Assembly (NCBI RefSeq): GCF_014647635.1
Contig: NZ_BMPO01000003.1
Location: 186,001-250,000 of the forward strand
Reading direction: 5' to 3'
DNA: 64,000 nt
DNA from: Pseudomonas matsuisoli
GTDB lineage: Bacteria > Pseudomonadota > Gammaproteobacteria > Pseudomonadales > Pseudomonadaceae
The notes below the pieces were generated by a model. It did no database searches. It was given only the letters and a program-made list of their open reading frames with translations, and had not been told where the DNA came from. The translations under genes were made by a program, and so were the position numbers. Below are positions 1-8,336 of this stretch, one piece after another; positions within the stretch are counted from its first letter, which is position 1, and every line of letters starts with the position of its first letter.

Positions 1-747
1 GGCAACGATATCACCAGCATCAACTGGTACAGTGGCACCCTTTGGCAACGCCTACATGAACTGCCTCACGGCGCGCTGGCAGGCCCTGTTCAAGAGGACA
101 AAGCCGAAGCACGTGCCGCGCTCATCAGAACAATTAATCGTACATTCGACCAAGGCGTCGAGATCGATATAAAACGTATTCGAGGCGTCGTCTCCGATGA
201 TGATGACCTCGATGCATTTCAGAGCTTCGACGCCTACCTTGCCAGCCGCGAAAAACGCAGCGTGCGCATTATCAGCTACAACGATTTTCAAAAAGCCCTT
301 GCCCGCGCCCTACCCGGCGGAACGCAACACGTGAACGCATGGCAAGCCGGTTGGCGCGACGACGGGTTTTACGTTGGGGGTGTCAAAGATGTCGAAGCAC
401 TGGCGAGCGCCGCGGTCTACGCTCGCCATCGGCAGCTAGACGTACCGCTCGTGTCAGACCTGACCTGCTACACGTTTTCCGACGCTGGCCTGCGCAATCT
501 TGCAGCGCGGTACTACGTACTCGCGGTTGCCAGTGAAAGTTGGGGAAATCCCGAATTGCTATCGTTACTGGTCGAAAGTGGCATGCCGTATGCGCGACTA
601 GCACCACTGGGCCGCACCGAAGCAGTCGAATACCTCATTCTTCCTCGGGAAAACCCGGAAGCGGCGGCCCTGGGTAAAGGGCTATTGCTGGCCGGCGCGA
701 GCGATCTGGCAAGCCATCTGAGAGCACTAGCACTGGGCGATTTCTGA
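1..747 (+). CDS. Unrecognised protein, 5' end outside window
   Basis: The reading frame is open from the first base of the window to a TGA at 745-747, so this is the last 248 residues of a longer protein. A GTG at 262 is in frame but lies inside the open frame and has no ribosome binding site, so I treat it as internal. The visible part is a mixed alpha/beta sequence without signal peptide, membrane segment or a motif I can name; it contains an acidic stretch near residue 71 and a Leu/Ala-rich C-terminus ending in GDF. The following gene is on the opposite strand and converges on it. I do not recognise the family. That it codes is well supported by its length and by the absence of competing frames over the first 260 bases. 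Confidence 0.75.
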   Translation, partial: GNDITSINWYSGTLWQRLHELPHGALAGPVQEDKAEARAALIRTINRTFDQGVEIDIKRIRGVVSDDDDLDAFQSFDAYLASREKRSVRIISYNDFQKALARALPGGTQHVNAWQAGWRDDGFYVGGVKDVEALASAAVYARHRQLDVPLVSDLTCYTFSDAGLRNLAARYYVLAVASESWGNPELLSLLVESGMPYARLAPLGRTEAVEYLILPRENPEAAALGKGLLLAGASDLASHLRALALGDF

Positions 748-830
748 ACGTTACCGAGAACGACCTAGGACCGGCTAACAGCCGCATACCTTCGGTTACA
801 TCGCGTATCTAGCCTGAAAGGATGGTGTGC

Positions 831-1403
831 TTACGGGCGCTCATGGGGCCTGTCCATGCCTTTACGAGCGGAAGCCAGGAACACTGAGAAACACCAGCGA
901 ACACCTTCCAGCAACCGTTCCTGATCGAGCTCGGCGGACGCCGCCTCCAGTTGTTGCAGAAATTGCGGCCACAATGCGGTGTCTTGCCCGTGCGTCAGGT
1001 ACGCAAGCGGAGGCGGCTCATCGGCCTGCCAATCCGCGCCATTGCCCACCTGTCGTGACAGATAACGCGCACCTAATCGCGACCCTTCAAGCACATAGAG
1101 AATGCCCCACAGCGTCGCATCGTCGATCTCGACCGCAAGTGCATTAGCTTCTGGAGGTGCCGCCTCCAACGCACAGATATCTTCTGCGATGGCATGCCGA
1201 CGTCGACGCGCGTGCCAATCGGGCACGATACGATCGACACCCGCCTGCTCGATCGTCGGCTCGATTTGTGAAAGTGCCCACGCATGCGCCTGTAAAAAGC
1301 CAAGATAACCGTCACGTGTCGCCAGCGAATAGGACGAAAACGCCTGGTCGACGTCTTCGTGCAACGACGCACTTGCTTGCTTTAGAAAGGCCCGCGCGCT
1401 CAT
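831..1403 (-). CDS. bphO: Biliverdin-producing heme oxygenase BphO
   Basis: A protein of 190 residues of the bacterial heme oxygenase family, which opens heme to biliverdin, Fe2+ and CO in the cytosol. The proximal heme-ligand histidine is His15 in SLHEDVD, and the family signature VLEGSRLGARYL is at about residues 104-115. It is the last gene of the operon with bphP, so its expected job is to supply biliverdin for the bacteriophytochrome. The ATG at 1401-1403 directly abuts the TAA stop of the upstream kinase gene (TAA-ATG, no gap), so translation is probably coupled. The start is fixed by this junction and by the alignment of the N-terminal helix. An iron-acquisition role (as for PigA/HemO) is less likely given the neighbours. 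Confidence 0.9.
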   Translation of the reverse strand: MSARAFLKQASASLHEDVDQAFSSYSLATRDGYLGFLQAHAWALSQIEPTIEQAGVDRIVPDWHARRRRHAIAEDICALEAAPPEANALAVEIDDATLWGILYVLEGSRLGARYLSRQVGNGADWQADEPPPLAYLTHGQDTALWPQFLQQLEAASAELDQERLLEGVRWCFSVFLASARKGMDRPHERP

Positions 1404-3803
1404 TTACGACTCCCGTTTACCCACTGCATTATTCAGCGCCTGGCTTAATTTTTCCGCGAGTTCGTCGCCACGATAGGGCTTTTGCACGATAAGCGTATCG
1501 TTACAGGCAAAGCCTTCGATCTCGGCATAGCCGGTGACGAATACGATGGGCAGGGCCGGATATGACTGGCGTACCAGTTCTGCCAACTCCCCGCCGTTCA
1601 TACCCGGCATCGCAAAATCGGCAAGCAGGAGATCGACCGTCTCATCCAGTAGCTTCAATGCTGCACTCGCGCTGTCAGCTTCGATCACCTGATACCCAAA
1701 GGTATCCAGCATCAGTGCAGTCACCTCGCGCACACTTGCATCGTCATCGACGAGAAGCACCGTGTGCTGACGTCCATCGCTCAGCGTTCGATCAGGTTCG
1801 ATGTCGACGGCGCATGCCTGGTTCAACCCGTTGCGGACGCAAGGCAGATAGACATTGACAGTGGTGCCAACGCCGACCTCCGTGAAAATCCTTGCACCGC
1901 CCCCTGATTGCTTGGCGAACCCGAACACTTGCGCAAGCCCAAGTCCCGAGCCTTTACCGACTTCCTTCGTGGTGAAGAACGGCTCGAATGCCTTGGCCAG
2001 CACTTCGTCCGTCATACCACTTCCAGAGTCTTGAACGGAAAGCACAGCGTAATGGCCGGGCTCCGGATCTTCGGGCCGAACCGGCAAATCGTCGATCCGC
2101 TCGTTGAAGGTCGCCAAGCGCAGTGTGCCGCTCATACCCATGGCATCCCGTGCATTGATCGCGAGGTTCAGGATGATCAGTTCGATCTGGGTTGGATCGA
2201 CCAATGCATACCAGACGTCCTCAGCCGTGCGCGTTTCGATCCAGATGCTTCCGCCAAGAGTACTCTGCAGGAGCTCGAGCATTCCCAATACCGTGTCGTT
2301 GAGATTGACGGGCTCCGGAGCGAGACGCTGCCGGCGGGAGAATGCCAGTAATTGCGCGGTGAGCTTCGCGCCGCGCTCGCCGGCTTCGCGAATGTTCTGG
2401 AGCCTGGAGGGCGCTTTTTGCAAGTTGCCCGAGTCCAGGTCCCGGATCAGGAAGCTGGTGCTCGTCAAGATGACCGTGAGCAGATTATTGAAGTCGTGGG
2501 CTACGCCAGCAGTAAGTTGACCTACCGCCTCTAGCCGTTGCATTTGCTGAAGTGTCGCCTCGACCCGCTCACGCTCCTCGATCTGCTCGCGCAAACGCTG
2601 GTTCGTCGCCGCGAGTTCCTCGACGGCCATTCGCTCGCTGGTGATATCTCGCGCTGACCCATACATCAACCCACTATCGGGAACGATGGTCCAGGACAAC
2701 CAGTGGTAATCCCCATTCGCGTGCCGCATGCGGTTCACGAACCTCGAGGAGACATTACCTGCAGCCACGTTGTTGGCCTCGGCAAGCGTGGCGTCAACGT
2801 CGCTCGGGTGAATGAGCTTCCACATGGGTTCGCTCATGAGATTTTCGCGAGTCCAACCAAGTGTTTCGGCCCACGCGGGGTTCAGTGCGACAGGCGAGGT
2901 ATCGAAGTGCATCACGGCCAACAGGTCGCGCGACAGCTCCCACGTACGATCCCGCTCACGGGTTCGCCGCTCGACGCGTTCACCGAGCATTTCATTCAAC
3001 CGCTGTAACGCTTCGGTCGCTTGCTTTTGCTCCGTGACGTCCGTCAGAACGCCCATGAAGCGTACACACATGCCGCTTTCGAAGAACGCTCGGCCACGCG
3101 TGGAGACCCAACGCTCGGCGCCACTGGCGAGTTGAAGGCGAAATTCGGCGAGATATTCGTTGCCGCTATCCACGGAAAGCGCCTCGTGAACCTTCTGGCG
3201 GAGCGCGTCACGATCCTGGATATGGCAATGGTGGAAGAACAATTCCAGCGACAATTCGGTCGCCTGGGGTAACTCGTAGAGTTCGAGGCCTCGTTCGTCC
3301 CAGATGAACCGATCCGAGGACGGATCGTAATCCCACATCCCCATTCGCGCAGCGTCAATGGCGAGCCGTGCGCGCATCTCGACTTCCTGCAACGCTTCCT
3401 CGGCCCTGCGCCGTTGTTGCCGCTCATGCACTTCCGCAAGCGCGCGCTCAACTGCTTTTGGCAGGAACGCAAGATTCTGCTTCAGGACATAGTCGACAGC
3501 GCCTGAACGCATCATTTCGACGGCATGCTGCTCGCCAAAAATGCCGGAAAGAAAGATGAACGGGGTTTGCGGCGCAAGCTGACGGGCGATTTGAAGTGTC
3601 TTCGCCCCAGACGAACCCGGGAGCAGGTAATCCGAAAGAATGACGTCGAAACGTCCGCTTCGCAGTGCCCGCTCAGCACCGACATGATCGTGTACGACGG
3701 TCGACTTGAAAGCACCCAGGCTCTTTTCAAGCGTCAGCAGGGCAAGCTCTGCATCATGCGAGCTGTCTTCGATCAATAGTAGTTCTAAGTTCTCGGGCAG
3801 CAT
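1404..3803 (-). CDS. Soluble hybrid histidine kinase with receiver domains at both ends
   Basis: A protein of 799 residues with no membrane segment. Domain order: N-terminal receiver (residues about 8-125, phospho-acceptor Asp58 in LSDYLLPG); PAS (about 148-258); a short coiled coil (260-285); a second PAS (290-395); another coiled coil; HisKA with His436 in GVAHDFNN; HATPase_c with N box near 546 and G boxes DSGSGM and GKGSGLGL (592-624); C-terminal receiver (680-790, Asp729 in LLADFAMPG, Lys at KPY). All catalytic residues look intact. It lies 11 bp downstream of the response regulator and abuts bphO, so it is probably part of the phytochrome relay. The N-terminal receiver could take phosphate from BphP and control the kinase, while the C-terminal one is its own first acceptor; this is inference. 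The ribosome binding site is weak, consistent with coupling to the upstream gene. Confidence 0.88.
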   Translation of the reverse strand: MLPENLELLLIEDSSHDAELALLTLEKSLGAFKSTVVHDHVGAERALRSGRFDVILSDYLLPGSSGAKTLQIARQLAPQTPFIFLSGIFGEQHAVEMMRSGAVDYVLKQNLAFLPKAVERALAEVHERQQRRRAEEALQEVEMRARLAIDAARMGMWDYDPSSDRFIWDERGLELYELPQATELSLELFFHHCHIQDRDALRQKVHEALSVDSGNEYLAEFRLQLASGAERWVSTRGRAFFESGMCVRFMGVLTDVTEQKQATEALQRLNEMLGERVERRTRERDRTWELSRDLLAVMHFDTSPVALNPAWAETLGWTRENLMSEPMWKLIHPSDVDATLAEANNVAAGNVSSRFVNRMRHANGDYHWLSWTIVPDSGLMYGSARDITSERMAVEELAATNQRLREQIEERERVEATLQQMQRLEAVGQLTAGVAHDFNNLLTVILTSTSFLIRDLDSGNLQKAPSRLQNIREAGERGAKLTAQLLAFSRRQRLAPEPVNLNDTVLGMLELLQSTLGGSIWIETRTAEDVWYALVDPTQIELIILNLAINARDAMGMSGTLRLATFNERIDDLPVRPEDPEPGHYAVLSVQDSGSGMTDEVLAKAFEPFFTTKEVGKGSGLGLAQVFGFAKQSGGGARIFTEVGVGTTVNVYLPCVRNGLNQACAVDIEPDRTLSDGRQHTVLLVDDDASVREVTALMLDTFGYQVIEADSASAALKLLDETVDLLLADFAMPGMNGGELAELVRQSYPALPIVFVTGYAEIEGFACNDTLIVQKPYRGDELAEKLSQALNNAVGKRES

Positions 3804-3814
3804 CTAAAGCCGTA

Positions 3815-4294
3815 TCAGTCAGGCGTCTGGTTCCCAGACGAACGGTGCCGTTGTAGACGCAGCGAACCGGGCGGGGGCTCGTTAAGGACCGCCCAGAAAA
3901 TGCCCAGTTCAGAAATGGCTGCAACGAAATCACGAAACTCGACCGGCTTGACGACGTAGGCGTTCACGCCAAGCTCGTAGGCACGTTGCAGGTCGGGCTC
4001 TTCTCGGGACGAAGTCAGCATCACGATCGGGATGCTACGTAACTCGTTCGATTCGCGAACGGCTTTAAGCACCTCCAGCCCATCGACCTTCGGCAACTTC
4101 AGGTCAAGCAACAAGACGGCTGGGTTACCGTCTGCGCGCGTCGCATAGGTACCCCGTTGAAACAGGTAATCAAGGGCCTCAGCCCCATCACGCAAGACGA
4201 TGACGTCATTAGCCAGCTGGCTGCGCTCGAGTGCGACCAGGGTCAGCTCGAGATCACGAGGGTTATCCTCGATCAGGAGAATCGGTTTGAGCAT
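3815..4294 (-). CDS. Rcp1-type single-domain response regulator of the phytochrome
   Basis: A stand-alone receiver of 159 residues. Visible are the acidic pocket (IEDN, residues 8-11), phospho-acceptor Asp64 in LLDLKLPK, the conserved Thr/Ser (MLTSS) and Lys (VVKPVEF). The C-terminal ISELGIFW-type extension is typical of the Rcp1 family, the partners of bacterial and cyanobacterial phytochromes. The open frame extends upstream to 4417, but the ATG at 4292-4294 is where homology begins. With that start the gene overlaps the end of bphP by 32 bp, a sign of translational coupling. It has no output domain, so it must act through protein contact or pass phosphate on, possibly to the hybrid kinase encoded next. 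Confidence 0.9.
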   Translation of the reverse strand: MLKPILLIEDNPRDLELTLVALERSQLANDVIVLRDGAEALDYLFQRGTYATRADGNPAVLLLDLKLPKVDGLEVLKAVRESNELRSIPIVMLTSSREEPDLQRAYELGVNAYVVKPVEFRDFVAAISELGIFWAVLNEPPPGSLRLQRHRSSGNQTPD

Positions 4295-6575
4295 CGGCGT
4301 TCTCGTCGATATCAGCGGAATTGTTCGCGGAGTACCCGCGCTTCGGCAGGCTGAAGTAGAAGGTAGCGCCCTCGCCCAGCGCGCCTTCCGCCCAGACACG
4401 TCCGTCGTGCCGTTCAATGATACGTCTTACGCTTGCGAGACCGATACCGGTGCCCTCGAACTCTTCCATACGATGCAAGCGCTGGAAGACGCCGAACAGC
4501 TTGTTAGCGTAAGCCATATCGAATCCAACACCGTTGTCGCGGACGAAAACGACCACTTCATCGGCGTTTTCGCGTACACCTACCTCGATCACGGCCGGGT
4601 CTTGACCACGCGTGTACTTAATGGCGTTGGAGAGTAAATTTCGTAAGACCAGGTGCAGGAACGCAGCGTCGGCGATCACGACCGGCAACGCGTCGAGCTT
4701 CCATTCGATCCGGCGCCCCTCGTAGTCAGGTTGCATCTCGGCCTGAATCGAGGTTACCAAGGCCTGCAAGTCCACGTCCGAGTGACGCAGGGCCGAGCGC
4801 CCCATCTGCGAAAAGCTGAGAAGATTGTCGACCAGGGTGCCGGCGAAACGCGCCGAGTCGCCAATATGATCGAGGAAGCGCATGCCGCGCTCGGACAGTT
4901 TGCTACCTTCGAAATCACCGAGTAGCTCGGCATAGCCGGCGATATGCCTAAGCGGCGCGCGTAAATCGTGGGACACACTATAGGAAAAGGCTTCCAGCTC
5001 CTTGTTCGACTTCTTCAGCTCGCCTGCGAGCTGGGCAAGCTCTTCGGCCTTGCGCAACACGATGCCCAGCGTAGCGGTCCGCAGTTCCCAGGCGCCTTCG
5101 ATCTCCAGTGGATCCCATGGCAGAGAATAGTCAGTAACGATCTCCTGCCAAAGATCGAAGCTATGCCGTGGATGCAGCTTGCCGGTCTCGCTCACTATTT
5201 TCTCGGGCTTTCCCGCCCAATTGACGGTGCGCACCTGTTCCGGGCGGAACCAGATCAGGTAGTGCGAGTGGATCTCGGAAATCGCGACGGCCAAGACACC
5301 TGCCGCATGCCGCGATAGTTCGGTCACCTCCGGGATGTCACGCGCGATGTTGTCCGAATGGAAGACGTCATCGGAGCTATCGCGTTTCGACAGCCATTTC
5401 ACCAGCGCATTGACCTGGGCGGCAGGGGGCGTCTGCCCAACCAACTCGCACCGCGAGGACGTTACGATCGCCGCTCCCGTGCCCTTGACGAAGTTAACGA
5501 ACGTTTGCGGACAACTTAAAAGCCCTTCGCTGACGCCATCGACGTCGGCCATGGCCGAAAGCATGCGAACGATATCGCGGCGCAATTCGAGCAACCGTTG
5601 CGTCTTGCTGTTGGCCTCCTTCGCCTCGATCTGCAGCGACAACACGCGCCCCAGCAATTCACAAGCCGTGCGCGTTTGCGACCCGACCGAGCGGCGCTCC
5701 AGGTCGTGACAGGAGATGAGGCCCCAGAGTTGGCCCCGCACCACGATCGAAATGGACATCGAGGCACGTGTTTGCATGTTACGCATGTACTGCAGATGGA
5801 CCGGCGAAACGCTGCGCAACGCGGCGAAGCTCATATCCAGCGGGCGCCCTGTGCGCGGGTTGATCTCAGGAACGATCGGCGACGGTTGATAATAGGCGTC
5901 CTCGATCACCCGTATGCGGTTGGCGCAATACAGGCGGCGCGCCTGTTGCGGTATGTCCGAAACGGGGAAACACAACCCGAGATAGCGCGGATAATCGTCG
6001 TCAGCGCATTCAGCGATAACCGTACCGTTGCCTTCGGCATCGAAGCGATACGCCTTGATACGACCGAAGCCTGAGATGCGCTTCACCTCGTCCACAGAGA
6101 GCCGACAAAGATGTTCGGCATCCTCAGCAACCTGCAAATCGTCCAGATAGGTCCGGATCAGCGGATAAAGCGTGCTGTACGCCGACTCGACGTCTACCGG
6201 TCGCTCGAACTCGGTGATCAATAACCCATCGTGCCGATGAGCCAGCATCGCCAGGGTCTGCGGCGTATTACTGCCTGTATTGAACAAGACGTCGGCCACA
6301 TGAAACGGGTTGTTTTCCTGACCGACGAGCTCATCCATTCGTGCCACCGCGACCGGTGCGTTATCGATCAATTCGTCAAGGGTACGGCCGAGCAGCGCCC
6401 CGTTATCAATGCCGAGCCATTCCGTTGCATTCTGACTAACCTGCAAGATTTCGCGCGTTTCTTGGTCACACACGAGCATGAAGCCATGCGGCTGGATACT
6501 TCCAGGGACATGGATCGGCTCTTTCGCGCAATTTTCACTGGCAAGCGCGAGTTCAGCTGCAGTCAGACTAGACAC
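4263..6575 (-). CDS. bphP: Bacteriophytochrome histidine kinase BphP
   Basis: A red/far-red photoreceptor kinase of 770 residues. The order is PAS (20-120), GAF (150-310), PHY (325-500), HisKA and HATPase_c. Cys16, just before the PAS domain, is the expected thioether attachment site for biliverdin. The PVSDIP motif (Asp207) and SPVHLQYM (His260) are the conserved chromophore-pocket elements. The PHY tongue shows WAGKP (about 453-457) and PRHSF (469-473), which refold on photoconversion in known phytochromes. The phosphorylated histidine is His536 in SHDLRAP. The start is GTG at 6575, with GAGGAG 11 nt upstream. It heads a four-gene operon that supplies its regulator, a second kinase and the chromophore-forming enzyme. 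I cannot tell from sequence whether it is a canonical (Pr dark state) or bathy type. Confidence 0.95.
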   Translation of the reverse strand: MSSLTAAELALASENCAKEPIHVPGSIQPHGFMLVCDQETREILQVSQNATEWLGIDNGALLGRTLDELIDNAPVAVARMDELVGQENNPFHVADVLFNTGSNTPQTLAMLAHRHDGLLITEFERPVDVESAYSTLYPLIRTYLDDLQVAEDAEHLCRLSVDEVKRISGFGRIKAYRFDAEGNGTVIAECADDDYPRYLGLCFPVSDIPQQARRLYCANRIRVIEDAYYQPSPIVPEINPRTGRPLDMSFAALRSVSPVHLQYMRNMQTRASMSISIVVRGQLWGLISCHDLERRSVGSQTRTACELLGRVLSLQIEAKEANSKTQRLLELRRDIVRMLSAMADVDGVSEGLLSCPQTFVNFVKGTGAAIVTSSRCELVGQTPPAAQVNALVKWLSKRDSSDDVFHSDNIARDIPEVTELSRHAAGVLAVAISEIHSHYLIWFRPEQVRTVNWAGKPEKIVSETGKLHPRHSFDLWQEIVTDYSLPWDPLEIEGAWELRTATLGIVLRKAEELAQLAGELKKSNKELEAFSYSVSHDLRAPLRHIAGYAELLGDFEGSKLSERGMRFLDHIGDSARFAGTLVDNLLSFSQMGRSALRHSDVDLQALVTSIQAEMQPDYEGRRIEWKLDALPVVIADAAFLHLVLRNLLSNAIKYTRGQDPAVIEVGVRENADEVVVFVRDNGVGFDMAYANKLFGVFQRLHRMEEFEGTGIGLASVRRIIERHDGRVWAEGALGEGATFYFSLPKRGYSANNSADIDENADAQTDSPDRG

Positions 6576-6846
6576 CGGAAATGCGTCTCCTCGTTAAGGC
6601 GTACAGGGGCGGCGCTCCATTCGGCTGCATCCAACGTAATATTCGCGGGTGGCACGCATATGGTGCCAACATCGCGGAAGGGACTCGTCGAGTTGCAGCC
6701 AGACGCACGAGCCCGAGAGTCTGCATGTATGCAGCCCTGGCGTAAACCCAAGAGATGAATGCGCGAATAGGAACCTTGGCGTTGGAGTGTACGGCAGTCC
6801 CGTCGGGACCTTTCGAAAGAGCCCTAGCAGAGATCAATCTTGCTCA

Positions 6847-7296
6847 TCAGACGACCCTGGCTTGCAAACACATCGCCTTGACCTCATCGCGATCGCGCTG
6901 AACGCCTAGAAACTGCCGTTCCACGATCAAGCGGACATTGGCCGGCAGGTCTTGTGAAAGTACCTCTCGGTAATGCTGTTGTGCACGGCGTTCGCCGTGC
7001 TCGCAGTGGCTGAGAATCGTAGCGTCGTCACGACGGACCACCGAGGACTTCAGTCCTGCCCAGCTCCGACGAACCGCACCAGAAACGGTACCGGATGCAC
7101 AGGGATCACTGCCCATGGCGCGAACGAGCTGCTGCAACTCGTTGGCCGCAAGCGCACAGTGCTGAGCATAGAGATCAATGTTTCGCCGAAAATGCGCAGA
7201 TTGGAGGTCGTCAACGCATTCGCGAAGACCACTCTCCCCATCTAGGCTCGTTTCAATCAGCCCATTGAGTAAAGAGACGACAGATGCATTATCCAT
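6847..7296 (-). CDS. PA2169-type four-helix-bundle protein (DUF2383)
   Basis: A soluble all-helical protein of 149 residues, which I recognise as the DUF2383/PA2169 family (ferritin-like four-helix bundle) seen in pseudomonads, often in stress-related gene sets. The N-terminal part (NASVVSLLNGLIETS.DGE) and the motif HGERRAQQHYREVL are typical. A strong ribosome binding site (GGAGG, 4 nt before the ATG) supports the start. The function is unknown; the ferritin-like fold does not by itself show metal binding. It lies 271 bp upstream of bphP on the same strand, too far to assume co-transcription, and the gap holds no other gene I can support. Confidence 0.8.
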   Translation of the reverse strand: MDNASVVSLLNGLIETSLDGESGLRECVDDLQSAHFRRNIDLYAQHCALAANELQQLVRAMGSDPCASGTVSGAVRRSWAGLKSSVVRRDDATILSHCEHGERRAQQHYREVLSQDLPANVRLIVERQFLGVQRDRDEVKAMCLQARVV

Positions 7297-7410
7297 GGCG
7301 CCTCCGAATTGGCGTTGATAACTGACGTAAGCCCCACGAAAGTGGCTTTTGTTAGTTCAATCGACCCAATTCGGATATCCCTGGTTCAGTTAAAACCGAT
7401 CAATGCCAGA

Positions 7411-7599
7411 TCAACCGCCAACGGCACCCAGTGCGCCGCAGGCGCACTCTGCCTTCTCGCGTAATTCACGGCGAAAGGCTTCTAACGAGCTCGTGCGTCC
7501 TATCAAAAGCGAGGGACCGCGTCCCATGACAGCAAGCAGAACAGAGGTAAGAACATGGTTCCAAACGCTACGGAAGTGAATCGCGACGAGGCTGGACAT
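7411..7599 (-). CDS. Small orphan protein, 62 residues
   Basis: The ATG at 7597-7599 has a good ribosome binding site (AGGAG, 9 nt upstream), which is better than that of the longer in-frame start at 7629. The product has a hydrophobic segment around residues 14-33 (HVLTSVLLAVMG), then a basic/amphipathic stretch and a C-terminus rich in Cys, Gly and Ala. I do not recognise it. It lies between two small Pseudomonas-specific genes on the same strand. Its coding status rests only on the open frame and the ribosome binding site. Confidence 0.4.
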   Translation of the reverse strand: MSSLVAIHFRSVWNHVLTSVLLAVMGRGPSLLIGRTSSLEAFRRELREKAECACGALGAVGG

Positions 7600-7828
7600 G
7601 ATGCCGAACTCCTGAGGGAGAGATAGCATCAGCCTGCGCTTGGCACGTTTGGACGGTATTGATATGGGTCAACACCTGAGCGGCGCTTGATCCGTTGGAG
7701 GAATAGAGCCTGATATGGCTTGAGAAGGAGAGAAATGGCGAGCGGTTGGCTGCGTCTGAACATAGCCACGCCAGCTCGCTAAACACCGCGTCACGGTGAA
7801 ACGGCATCCGTGCCGGAGGGAACCCTGG

Positions 7829-8098
7829 TTACATATAGCTTGGCAGGCCGATGTTACGAAGCTTACGGAGCGAATCGCGCGGCGGAACCTGGCCGTTCAA
7901 TAACGCCAGATCGCGTCGTACGCCGTGAATGAAGGCGTCCGTATCGGTTTGAGAGGCGCACTGCTTTGGCAGGACACGACGAAACTCGATGCTGTTGTCC
8001 GCGCGGGTGAACTCCAGGAGAAAGCCATCCGGGCGTTGCTTGCTAGCAATCGAATAATCAGGGAAAGAGCTGATGATGTGCTGGACGATGCTGGTCAT
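7829..8098 (-). CDS. DUF3509 family small protein
   Basis: A protein of 89 residues that I assign to DUF3509, a Pseudomonas-restricted family of about 90 residues and unknown function. The pattern is an N-terminal amphipathic helix (IVQHIISSFPDYS), beta strands with RPDG, and a C-terminal RRDLAL.NG helix. The frame opens at 8137, but the ATG at 8096-8098 has a GGGAG ribosome binding site 9 nt upstream and is the natural start for the family. No catalytic motif is visible. About 230 bp with no supportable gene separates it from the small open frame downstream. Confidence 0.65.
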   Translation of the reverse strand: MTSIVQHIISSFPDYSIASKQRPDGFLLEFTRADNSIEFRRVLPKQCASQTDTDAFIHGVRRDLALLNGQVPPRDSLRKLRNIGLPSYM

Positions 8099-8198
8099 TT
8101 TTATGTGCTCCCATTGACGCAATTCTAGGATGCACACTGAGTTGCAGCTGCCGTGCCATTACCGTAAAAACTATAAATCTTTATAAATCAGTTACTTA

Positions 8199-8248
8199 AA
8201 AATAAAAGCCCAGACCTTTGCATTGCAATTTGCAAGATCCGGGCTTTC
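8199..8248 (-). terminator. Rho-independent terminator after moaA
   Basis: Read on the minus strand: AAAGCCC (8247-8241), an inner imperfect stem around TTGCAAATTGCAATGCAA, then GGGCTTTT (8211-8204) followed by a T-rich tail. It lies about 90 bp past the moaA stop and upstream of the DUF3509 gene. Confidence 0.75.
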
Positions 8249-8336
8249 GGAGCGGGCAAAACGAACGACTCAGGCAAGCCATTGCAAAAAGTTCCATACA
8301 AGCATGCCGAACAGCTCACAACTGCCGTCGGAACCC

